The notes beneath the pieces are model-generated. The model did not search any database and was not told where the DNA came from. It was given only the letters and a program-made list of their open reading frames with translations. Shown piece by piece: positions 10,085 to 20,419 of a stretch of DNA of 64,000 nucleotides (its first letter is position 1; every line of letters starts with the position of its first letter). The position numbers were made by a program, and so were the translations under genes. The DNA comes from Clostridia bacterium (GTDB taxonomy: Bacteria; Bacillota_A; Clostridia; TANB77; CAG-508): the NCBI GenBank assembly GCA_017475185.1, contig JAFVGB010000010.1:62001-126000 (forward strand), read 5' to 3'.

Positions 10085-10687
10085 TTATTTTAATAAATTT
10101 TTTATACATTCAACTGCTACATCAATCATAGCATCGTAATCTATTGATTCATGTTTATGATAAACAACTTCATGACAAAGATCATCAGCAAGATTAATAA
10201 TTATATGAACTTTTTCTCGCATATTATCAAATTCTAATCCATTTTTTATTAAAATATCAATTATCTTATTAGTTAACTGTATTTCGGAATCTTGGAATAT
10301 TTTCCCAACTTGGTCATCTGATAAAGCTAATGCCATTATTTCATTATGAGCTGAACGAGAAATAGTATGGCTCTTTATTAACGATTTAATAATCTTTTTT
10401 AGTACAACATCTAAATCACTGCTTGAAAATTCTTTGTCTAAAATTTCTATCATAGGCGATAGAATAGATATACCATATATTTGAATACTTTCAATTAAAA
10501 TATCATGCTTGTCTTTAAAATATTGATATACAATTCCTGTTGAAACATTAGCAGCCTTTGCTATTTCAGCAGTATTAGTATTGTGATATCCTTTTTCACA
10601 AATCAATTCAAATCCTGCTTTCAATATTTTTTCTTTTGTTTCAATTGAACGCTTTTGAATTGGTTTTCTTATATCAGAAATTCCCAT
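10085..10687 (-). CDS. TetR-family transcriptional regulator
   Basis: A 200-residue repressor. Residues about 15-62 form the TetR N-terminal DNA-binding domain (TKEKILKAGFELICEKG, then the helix-turn-helix NTAEIAKAANVSTGIVYQYF). The rest is an all-helical ligand domain without recognisable motif. It is transcribed away from an ABC exporter, the usual layout for a local repressor of an efflux system. A palindrome just upstream of its own start is a likely operator. The start is supported by GAGGTG. The effector is unknown. Confidence 0.88.
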   Translation of the reverse strand: MGISDIRKPIQKRSIETKEKILKAGFELICEKGYHNTNTAEIAKAANVSTGIVYQYFKDKHDILIESIQIYGISILSPMIEILDKEFSSSDLDVVLKKIIKSLIKSHTISRSAHNEIMALALSDDQVGKIFQDSEIQLTNKIIDILIKNGLEFDNMREKVHIIINLADDLCHEVVYHKHESIDYDAMIDVAVECIKNLLK

Positions 10688-10708
10688 AAAATTACACCTC
10701 TCAAAAAT

Positions 10709-10738
10709 AAAACATTTAAGAACGGTCTTAAAATGTTT
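10709..10738. promoter_or_regulatory. Candidate TetR operator palindrome
   Basis: AACATTTAAGA and TCTTAAAATGTT flank ACGG, giving an imperfect 27-base inverted repeat with AAGAACGGTCTT at its centre, 22 bases upstream of the tetR start. Its size and position fit an autoregulatory TetR-type operator. Confidence 0.55.
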
Positions 10739-10811
10739 CGATTAAAATATATTATACACCAAATGAGAAACAAAATCAATATCAAAATATGAAAAAAAAT
10801 TCACATTACTA

Positions 10812-10840
10812 TTGACTTTATATAAATTAGAGTTTATAAT
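10812..10840 (+). promoter_or_regulatory. Strong sigma-A type promoter of the ABC/FtsX operon
   Basis: TTGACT (10812-10817), exactly 17 bases, and TATAAT (10835-10840). The predicted leader is about 160 bases long. Confidence 0.75.
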
Positions 10841-10913
10841 AGTGAAGAAATGTGAAACACAATTCATATTTTGAAAGATGTTTATATAAAATATAAATAT
10901 AAATTAATATAAA

Positions 10914-10975
10914 GGAATGTTCCTAATTTCAATAATTCTAAATTTTTCTCCGTCCATAATTTTAGAATTTTGAAA
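10914..10975 (+). promoter_or_regulatory. Structured leader of the ABC/FtsX operon
   Basis: The leader contains the short palindrome GGAATGTTCC (10914-10923) and then a long hairpin (arms 10927-10942 and 10961-10975, 18-base loop). It has no T-run after it, so it is not an intrinsic terminator. It may be an operator, an mRNA-stabilising stem or a regulatory element. Confidence 0.4.
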
Positions 10976-11006
10976 AAGGGAAAGTTCATGATTTAAAGGA
11001 GGAAAA

Positions 11007-11717
11007 ATGGAAAACATAATAGAAATTAAAGGAGTAAGTAAAATTTACAAAACAGGAGAAAAAGAATACACAGCTCTAAACAATATTGACCTAAATATAG
11101 CAAAAGGAGAATTTGTTATAATATTAGGGCCATCTGGGGCTGGTAAATCAACATTATTAAATATTATAGGAGGAATGGATAAAGTTACATCTGGAAAAAT
11201 TATAGTAGATGGAAAAGATATTTCAAACTATAGTGAAGCAGAGCTTACAAATTATAGAGCTGAAAATATTGGTTTTATATTCCAATTCTATAATATTTTA
11301 CCAACATTAACAGTGTTAGAAAATGTTGAATTAGTAAAAGATATAGTAAAAAATCCAATTGATGCTAAAGTAGCATTAAAAGAAGTTGGGCTTGGTAATC
11401 ATATGTCAAAATTCCCAACACAATTGTCAGGTGGTGAACAACAAAGAGTTTCAATCGCAAGAGCTATTTCAAAAAATCCTGCATTATTACTATGTGATGA
11501 ACCAACAGGTGCGCTAGATTCAAAAACAGGTGTTGAAGTTTTAAAATTACTTCGTAAACAATGTGATATGAATAACGGAAGCAACACAGTAATAATAGTT
11601 ACTCACAATAACTTATTTGCAGAGGTTGCAGATACAGTAATTAGAGTAAAAAACGGTGGAATTGAAAGCGTAACTAAAAATGAAAATCCAAAGAAGATTG
11701 ATGAGGTGAAATGGTAA
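11007..11717 (+). CDS. ABC exporter ATP-binding protein (MacB/LolD type)
   Basis: A 236-residue ATPase with Walker [10 protein letters not shown], signature LSGGEQQRV, Walker B ALLLCDEP and an H-loop ending in VTHNN. This subgroup partners with FtsX-like permeases in export of peptides, antibiotics or lipids and in mechanotransmission, rather than import. The next gene, one base away, is such a permease. The divergent TetR gene is the likely regulator. The ribosome site is AAAGGAGG. Confidence 0.9.
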   Translation: MENIIEIKGVSKIYKTGEKEYTALNNIDLNIAKGEFVIILGPSGAGKSTLLNIIGGMDKVTSGKIIVDGKDISNYSEAELTNYRAENIGFIFQFYNILPTLTVLENVELVKDIVKNPIDAKVALKEVGLGNHMSKFPTQLSGGEQQRVSIARAISKNPALLLCDEPTGALDSKTGVEVLKLLRKQCDMNNGSNTVIIVTHNNLFAEVADTVIRVKNGGIESVTKNENPKKIDEVKW

Positions 11718-11718
11718 T

Positions 11719-14094
11719 ATGAGTAAACTAACCAAGAAACTTTTAAGAGATATAAAACAAAATAAGATGCAATTCATCACAATCTTTTTAATGGTATTTT
11801 TAGGTGTATATGTATACGCTGGAATACATGCATATATGGACGGAATGCAAAAAAGTAGCGATGATTATTATGCAAATAATAATTTACAAGACATTTGGAT
11901 ATCAGGAAAGAATTTTAGTGATGAAGATTTAAACAAAATTAAATCTATTTCAAATGTAAAAGATGCAGAAAGACAATTAACAATAACAACGTTATATAAA
12001 GAGAAAAACTTTGATTTACAAACAAATTTTATTGAATCAAATAATATATCAAAATTTTATGTATTAGATGGAGAAGGATTTGATAAAAATAAAAGCGGTG
12101 TCTGGGTAGATTATTACTTAGCAAAAAATCAAGATATAAAAGTTGGAGATGAAATTACTTTAAAATATGATAATTATGAATTTAAAGAAAAAGTATTAGG
12201 ATTAGTAGGAAGCCCAGATCATGTATATGTAACAAAAGATGAAACTGAAGTATTTCCTAATCATGATACTTTTGGATATGTATACTTATCAATCAATGAA
12301 TTTCCAAAAGATTATATAATAAATAGTGCAATGAAAGAAGCCGGAATAGAAGATAGAGAAATGTTTGATATGTATGTACCTGATTTTAAAGCTGAAGACC
12401 ATTATATATTTACATCTGTAATAGTTGATATTGATGATGTAAGTAAAATTAATGATACAAAATCAGACATAGAGAATAATATAAAATCAGCTCTAGCTGT
12501 AACAGATAGAGAAACATCAGCTTCATATAAATCATATCAAAGCGAAATTGAAGAAGGAGATACATACTCAAGTGTATTTACAGCATTATTTTTAATTATT
12601 GCGGTTTTATCTGTTGTAACAACAATGAACAGATTTGTAAAAAAACAAAGAACACAAATAGGAACATTAAAAGCCTTAGGATTTAAAAAGAGAAAAATTA
12701 TAGCACATTACGTAAGTTATGGATTTTACATAAGTGTTATAGCAAGTGTTTTAGGTATATTTGCAGGAGCATATTCATTAGGATTATTTTTCTTGAATAT
12801 GGAAATGGCGTATTACGAAATGCCAACATATTCAATAATAATTAAACCTGCAACTTATGTACTAGCTGGAATAGTTGTATTGTTAACTACACTTATTACA
12901 TATTTATCATGCAGAAAAATTTTAAAAGAACCAGCATCTGAAGCTTTAAGAGTTCAAATGCCAAAGGTTAAGAAAGCAAAATTTAACTTAACATCAAAAG
13001 GACCATTAAAAAATGCATCAGTTTCTACAAAATGGAATTTAAGAGATATTATTAGAAATAAAAGTAGAAGTATTACTGCAATAGTAGGTGTAGTGGGTTG
13101 TACGATGCTTTTAGTATGTGCTTTTGGTATGTTTGATTCTATGAATGGATATTTAGATTGGCAATTTAATAAAATAAGTAAATTTGATTACAAAATCACA
13201 TTAAAAGAAGATTATACAAAAGAAGAATTAAATGAACTAACAAGCAAATATGGTGATAATACGTCACAAACATTAGGTATTGAAATAAAAAATGGTGATA
13301 AAAAAGAAACAAATATGTTAACTGTAAATGATGCACCTGAATACTTAAAATATACAAATCACAATAGAGAATATATGGATCTAAAATCAGATGGTGTATA
13401 TATAACTGAAAAATTAGCTAAGAAATTAAATCTAAAAGTTAATGATGAAATAGAATGGCATGTATTTGGAGATGAAACATGGCATAAAACAAAAATAACT
13501 GGATTGAATAGAGATCCTCAAAGTCAAAGTTTAAATATGACACGTGAGTTTTATGAATCATTAGATTTAGAATATAAGCCTGATAGTATTTATACTAACG
13601 AAAATTTGGATAATGTTAAAGAACTAAAAGGTGCAAAAGCAATTCAAAATTTAGGTGAATTAAAGGCTGGAGTTGAAAATATGTTATCAACAATGAAGTC
13701 ATTAATCATAATAATGGTTGTAGTTGCAGCGATTCTTGGAATAGTTATCATTTACAACTTAGGAATTTTATCATTATCAGAAAAACAATATCAATTTGCA
13801 ACATTAAAGGTATTAGGATTCAAAGAAAAGCAAGTTAAGAAAATATTTACAAAACAGAATAATTGGTTAACAATTATAGGTTTAATAATAGGATTGCCAC
13901 TAGGATTTTATATGACAGACTTTATATTTAAAATGGCCTTATCAGAAGATTATGATTTTGGTGCGCAAATTAAATTAGTGACTTATCTATATGCAATTGT
14001 AGGAACATTAGTGGTTACATTTATTGTTAATAAAAGATTGGCTAAAAAAATTGACAAGATTGATATGGTTTCAAGCTTAAAAGGAAACGAATAA
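11719..14094 (+). CDS. FtsX-like permease of the ABC exporter
   Basis: A 791-residue membrane protein with two FtsX repeats. TM1 lies near 18-38 and a large outside domain runs to about 290. Three helices (290-405) contain the FtsX motif IGTLKALGFKKRKI. A second half starts with a helix near 450 and ends with three helices that contain ATLKVLGFKEKQV. This 4+4 layout is that of large MacB/Yts-type permeases. It begins one base after the ATPase stop, with the ribosome site GAGGTGA inside that gene. The substrate is unknown. Confidence 0.88.
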   Translation: MSKLTKKLLRDIKQNKMQFITIFLMVFLGVYVYAGIHAYMDGMQKSSDDYYANNNLQDIWISGKNFSDEDLNKIKSISNVKDAERQLTITTLYKEKNFDLQTNFIESNNISKFYVLDGEGFDKNKSGVWVDYYLAKNQDIKVGDEITLKYDNYEFKEKVLGLVGSPDHVYVTKDETEVFPNHDTFGYVYLSINEFPKDYIINSAMKEAGIEDREMFDMYVPDFKAEDHYIFTSVIVDIDDVSKINDTKSDIENNIKSALAVTDRETSASYKSYQSEIEEGDTYSSVFTALFLIIAVLSVVTTMNRFVKKQRTQIGTLKALGFKKRKIIAHYVSYGFYISVIASVLGIFAGAYSLGLFFLNMEMAYYEMPTYSIIIKPATYVLAGIVVLLTTLITYLSCRKILKEPASEALRVQMPKVKKAKFNLTSKGPLKNASVSTKWNLRDIIRNKSRSITAIVGVVGCTMLLVCAFGMFDSMNGYLDWQFNKISKFDYKITLKEDYTKEELNELTSKYGDNTSQTLGIEIKNGDKKETNMLTVNDAPEYLKYTNHNREYMDLKSDGVYITEKLAKKLNLKVNDEIEWHVFGDETWHKTKITGLNRDPQSQSLNMTREFYESLDLEYKPDSIYTNENLDNVKELKGAKAIQNLGELKAGVENMLSTMKSLIIIMVVVAAILGIVIIYNLGILSLSEKQYQFATLKVLGFKEKQVKKIFTKQNNWLTIIGLIIGLPLGFYMTDFIFKMALSEDYDFGAQIKLVTYLYAIVGTLVVTFIVNKRLAKKIDKIDMVSSLKGNE

Positions 14095-14120
14095 TAAAAA
14101 GGAAATTTAAGAGGTGAAAA

Positions 14121-14607
14121 ATGAAAGAACAAGAACATTTACCATTTATGCGGAGTAGGGCCCATTTATACGATATCTATAAGTATTATTACAGTGGTAT
14201 CAATTATATTAACTAAAAATATTTCGTTATTAAATAATGAAATTTCAGCTTTAATGATACCATTAATAATAATTGGAATACTATTTATCCTATTTGGAAT
14301 ATATTTATGGGTTAATGCAGTTATTGTTTGCAAACTTGATGATAACATAAGAAGTAATAAATTAGTAACAACAGGAGTGTATGCATATGTTAGAAATCCA
14401 ATTTACTCAGCAGTTTTATTAGTTTGCACCGGAGCTATAATTATTGCAAATAATTTATATTTGTTAGTGTTACCTGTTATATATTGGGCTTTTCTAACTG
14501 TTTTAATGAAAAATACAGAGGAAAAATGGTTATTGAATATGTATGGAGATGAATATATAAATTATTGTAAAAAAGTAAATAGATGTATACCATTTAAAAG
14601 AAAATAA
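14121..14607 (+). CDS. Isoprenylcysteine carboxylmethyltransferase-like membrane protein, continuous only after a +1 shift at CGG
   Basis: The ATG at 14121, behind a GAGGTG ribosome site, reads MKEQEHLPFM and then meets CGG at 14151-14153. In that frame it stops about 20 codons later. Skipping the C gives GGA and an uninterrupted reading GVGPIYTIS through to the stop at 14607, 161 residues in all. The reconstructed protein has four hydrophobic segments and the family signature VRNPIYSAVLL near its middle, followed by EEKWLLNMYGDEY. The family methylates carboxyl groups of membrane substrates in eukaryotes; bacterial roles are mostly unknown. It follows the ABC permease by 26 bases. A sequencing error or a fresh pseudogene are alternatives, but three other genes nearby break at the same codon. 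Confidence 0.75.
14151..14153 (+). other. Candidate +1 frameshift site 1 (CGG after ATG)
   Basis: Local reading: TTT ATG C GGA GTA GGG. CGG is codon 11 of the upstream frame. Dropping the C continues the protein as Gly-Val-Gly-Pro. Confidence 0.65.
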
Positions 14608-14611
14608 AAAG

Positions 14612-14647
14612 ATGAGGACAATTCTTCAATGAATTGCCCTCATTTTT
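14612..14647. terminator. Bidirectional terminator
   Basis: ATGAGGACAATTC / GAATTGCCCTCAT arms (one mismatch) with A-rich and T-rich flanks, between two convergent frameshifted genes. Confidence 0.75.
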
Positions 14648-14691
14648 ATTTAATGACATTTCTAAAAGACTCCATCCAATAATTTCTATAA

Positions 14692-15274
14692 CTAGTTTAA
14701 ATATTTAATACAAGACAATACAAAATCAACGCAAATAGTTGAAATTAAAACGATTGCAATTATTAACTGAAGTGTTGGTTGGATTTTATCAAGTATTCTT
14801 TCTTTAAATTTTTGAATCAATGGATAGATAAATCTTGCAAATAGCACAGTTATAACTCCCCATAAAAAAGAGTTGAGTAAAGTAATTCTTCCATTTATAT
14901 TATATTTTTCATCTGAATAATCCCACCATCTATCAGCAAATAAGGCATCTAATATAAATCCTACTAAATATTCAAAAAGTGAAAAAACAATAGTAAAAAT
15001 AATAAAAAGCTTTAAATAATTTTTATTGTTTTTTGAATGGTCTAAATAAGTTGCTAAAAATAATGCTCCAGTGCCGATAAATAGGACAAATAGGCCCATA
15101 TAAGAAACCTCTTTTAGTAAATTCACCTAAAACACAGAAACAGAATATAGTTTCGAGAATCCAGCCCAAAAACGAAAATATAAAATAACAGAAAATATAT
15201 GGTAATAGTTTTATTAATTTTGAATGTATATTTGTATATTTATTATTTAATGTAGTTTCCATAAATTCCTCCAA
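14692..15274 (-). CDS. CmpB-type membrane protein (putative ABC transporter permease family), continuous only after a +1 shift at CGG
   Basis: The start at 15274 reads 66 codons, ending LYGPICPIY, and then meets CGG. In that frame the protein stops 16 codons later. Skipping the C gives GGC and the reading GTGALFLATYLD, which continues for 127 residues to the stop at 14692; the whole is 193 residues. The family PF06541 has the conserved order FSFLGWxxE, then RGFLxGPxCPIYGxGA, then a WWDYSD motif and several membrane helices. All are present here only if the shift occurs inside CPIYG. Five hydrophobic segments are visible. Function is unknown despite the family name. No separate ribosome site supports the second half as its own gene. 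Confidence 0.78.
15074..15076 (-). other. Candidate +1 frameshift site 2 (CGG after TAT)
   Basis: Minus-strand reading: ATT TAT C GGC ACT GGA. CGG is codon 67 of the upstream frame. Dropping the C restores the conserved Gly of CPIYG. Confidence 0.72.
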
Positions 15275-15453
15275 AAAAGATTATCAATTTACGTTTTAAT
15301 AAAATTGTATACATTAAGTATATATTAAATGCAAAAAAATGTAAATGAAAAAATGATATAGGTAAAAAATAAAATATTACTATGGTAATTTAAGTAAAAT
15401 TATGATATAATAGGTAATATGTAAAAATAAAATAAGAAAGAGAGAGAAATTAG

Positions 15454-16692
15454 ATGAAAAAACCAGAATTACTTGCACCAGCAGGTTCATTTGAAAAAGC
15501 AAAAATAGCTTTTCTATATGGAGCAGATGCAGTATATGCAGGAACATCATCACTATCATTAAGAACAAGAGCTGAAATGGAAGATGATGATTTAGTAAAA
15601 ACAATTAAATATGCACATTCAATTGGTAAAAAAGTTTATACAGCTATAAATATATATGCATGGGATAATAGCTATGATGAAATAAAGAAACAAGCCAAAA
15701 TACTTGAAGAATTAAAGGTTGATGCTGTAATAGTAGCAGACGGAGGAGTAGTAGAAGCAATTAAAGAGGTTGCTCCAAATGTTTCAATTCATATAAGCAC
15801 ACAAGCTAATATTGTAAGTAGTCATACAGCAAATTTTTGGCATAAAAATGGTGCAGAAAGAGTTATTTTAGGAAGAGAATTACATAAGGATCAAATTAAA
15901 GAAATAATTGATAATACACCATCAGAACTAGAAACAGAAATATTTGTACATGGTGCAATATGTTTTGGATATTCTGGAAGATGTTTCTTAAGTGATTTCT
16001 TAGCAGGAAGAAGTGCAAATCTAGGTGATTGTGCACAAAGTTGTAGATGGGCATATAATGTATATGTTGAAGAAAATAACAATCCAGGAAATTTAATGCC
16101 TGTAGAACATGATGACAAAGGAACATATATCTTCTCATCTAAAGATTTATGCTTAATTAAAGAAATACCTGAAATAATTGAAATGGGCGTAGACAGTTTA
16201 AAAATAGAAGGAAGACTAAAAACAAGTTATTATTTAGCTTCTGTTGTAAATGCATATAGAAACGCAATAGATGACTATATTGCAGATCCAGAACATTATG
16301 ATTATACAAAATATATGAAGGAATTAGAAAAAACAAAAACAAGAAGTTTAACTACATTTTATTTCAATGATAGAAATAATAAAGATTTCCAAGAATATGA
16401 AGGAAAACAATATAATCCAAATTATGAATTTGGTGGAATTGTTAAGGAATATGATAATGAAAAAGCTTTAATTGAAATAAAGAACAAGTTACAAATTGGT
16501 GATGAGCTAGAGATTATAATACCTCATCAAATTGAGACTGTTAATTTCAAAATTGAACAATTATGGGATGCAGAAACAGATAAAGAAATTGATCATGTAA
16601 ATCCTGGAAGAGCAGCACAATGCGTTAAAATGAAATTACCAATTAAATGTGAGAATGGTTGGATTTTAAGAAGGAGAAAGTTGTCAAATTAA
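15454..16692 (+). CDS. trhP: U32 peptidase-family protein, TrhP/YrrO-like (tRNA U34 hydroxylation)
   Basis: A 412-residue protein of the U32 family. It opens with KPELLAPAGSFEKAKIAF, a TIM-barrel-like start. The family signature lies near residues 165-195 (ETEIFVHGAICFGYSGRC, then GDCAQSCRW) and includes the Cys residues expected to bind a 4Fe-4S cluster. Length and sequence match YrrO/TrhP2 of Bacillus, which with TrhP1 uses prephenate to make 5-hydroxyuridine at tRNA position 34. The TrmR-like gene upstream in the window would complete the pathway. The alternative is an uncharacterised collagenase-like U32 protein. A TATAAT box lies at 15406-15411. Confidence 0.78.
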   Translation: MKKPELLAPAGSFEKAKIAFLYGADAVYAGTSSLSLRTRAEMEDDDLVKTIKYAHSIGKKVYTAINIYAWDNSYDEIKKQAKILEELKVDAVIVADGGVVEAIKEVAPNVSIHISTQANIVSSHTANFWHKNGAERVILGRELHKDQIKEIIDNTPSELETEIFVHGAICFGYSGRCFLSDFLAGRSANLGDCAQSCRWAYNVYVEENNNPGNLMPVEHDDKGTYIFSSKDLCLIKEIPEIIEMGVDSLKIEGRLKTSYYLASVVNAYRNAIDDYIADPEHYDYTKYMKELEKTKTRSLTTFYFNDRNNKDFQEYEGKQYNPNYEFGGIVKEYDNEKALIEIKNKLQIGDELEIIIPHQIETVNFKIEQLWDAETDKEIDHVNPGRAAQCVKMKLPIKCENGWILRRRKLSN

Positions 16693-16696
16693 CATA

Positions 16697-16851
16697 ATGA
16701 TGAAATCAATGGAAGTTGGTTCTAACTTTGTCTACAAAAACGTAACCATTACCAAGTGGAGTGAAAACCTCTACAACGGACATAATGGAGACGAAAAGTA
16801 ATACCACTGTCTGGAAAGAGACCGCCCTAGAATAAGGGCGGTCTTTCTTTT
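16697..16851 (+). ncRNA. Possible structured RNA or leader-like element ending in a terminator
   Basis: This gap is richer in G and C than its surroundings and full of complementary segments. AGTGG (16755-16759) pairs with CCACT (16804-16808). An inner hairpin GTGGAG/CTCTAC competes for the same bases. GTCT/AGAC (16809-16812 and 16819-16822) overlaps the base of the terminator that follows. Mutually exclusive pairings next to a terminator are typical of riboswitches, but no gene follows for 200 bases. It also contains a 34-codon open frame from 16697 without a ribosome site and with C-ending codons unlike the genome. I cannot assign it to a known RNA family. Confidence 0.35.
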
Positions 16852-16856
16852 GAAAT
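16820..16856 (+). terminator. Strong Rho-independent terminator
   Basis: GACCGCCCT / AGGGCGGTC, a 9-base G+C-rich stem with a 6-base loop, followed by TTTCTTTT. It ends the trhP-side transcript. Bases 16857-17056 contain nothing else recognisable apart from AT-rich sequence. Confidence 0.88.
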
Positions 16857-17068
16857 TATAAAATAAACGTCGAAATTTGTCGGACGATTTTTCTTGACTA
16901 TACAAGGTTTTAGGTGTTATCATAAATTTAATAAAATTCTATATAGATTTTTTATACTAATCAATTAATAATAATTGAATCTAAAAAAATTAATTCAAAT
17001 ATTTTTATTCGAAAATTAATCAAAGATTAAAATTTCCAAAAACAAATTTAATATTTAGGAGGTGGCAT

Positions 17069-17707
17069 TTGAAAAGAATTGGCATTATTGTTTTAATTGT
17101 TTCATTGCTATTTTGTAGTGTTTTCTTTTTAGAGAAAAATATATATCAATTAGCATGTAATAAAAACAAACAAGAATCTGAAGAAATTCTTAGAGTGGCT
17201 TACAATGTATTAGAAAATGAAAATAACAAAGAAAAAAATAACATAATCAATGAAAAATTGCAAGATATAAGAGTAAGAGATGAACAAGAATTAAATCATG
17301 AGATTATTGATAATCAAGATGATATTTTAGGTGTTCTCATAATAGAAAAATTACAAGTAGAAGCACCAATTAGGGAAGGAACATCTCAAGAAATAATGAA
17401 AACTGCAATAGGGCATTTTTCAGAAAGTGATTATTGGAATGGAAATGTTTCACTTGCATCTCATAATAGTGGAACAAGTGCACATTACTTCGAAAAAATA
17501 AAATATTTAAAAGTTAATGACACAATAAAATATATTACAAAATTAGGAACAAGAAATTATTCTGTTAAAAATATTTATAAAATTGAAAATACAGATTGGT
17601 CTATGATTGTGAAAAACGAGGGAAAAACAGAAAATACATTAACATTAATTACTTGTATAACAGGTCAGCCTAAATATAGACTATGCGTTAGAGCAATAGA
17701 AGTATAG
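17069..17707 (+). CDS. Sortase (transpeptidase for LPXTG proteins)
   Basis: A 212-residue class of sortase with one N-terminal membrane anchor (residues 4-22). The catalytic triad is visible: His132 in LASHN, Cys196 in TLITC and Arg204 in KYRLCVRA. The fold would place it outside the membrane, linking surface proteins to peptidoglycan or to each other. The start is a TTG six bases after AGGAGG; no ATG fits as well. The next gene, 20 bases away, is an LPKTG protein and the obvious substrate. The class (B-like or D-like) is uncertain. Confidence 0.85.
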   Translation: MKRIGIIVLIVSLLFCSVFFLEKNIYQLACNKNKQESEEILRVAYNVLENENNKEKNNIINEKLQDIRVRDEQELNHEIIDNQDDILGVLIIEKLQVEAPIREGTSQEIMKTAIGHFSESDYWNGNVSLASHNSGTSAHYFEKIKYLKVNDTIKYITKLGTRNYSVKNIYKIENTDWSMIVKNEGKTENTLTLITCITGQPKYRLCVRAIEV

Positions 17708-17727
17708 TATAGAAAGGATGTTGAATA

Positions 17728-20346
<2,619 letters not shown>

Positions 20347-20419
20347 TTAGTCGGAAATATTGATTTTTAATTTAGCTTTTTATATAATGAGTTATATAAA
20401 TTACAGGAGGCATTCAAAA

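Noticed and set aside
16697..16851. Cobalamin riboswitch
   Set aside because: Short stretches (GTGAAAACC, CCACTGT, then GGAAAG with GACC) recall parts of that aptamer in the right order, but the spacing and core pairings do not fit and no B12-related gene follows. Needs a covariance search.
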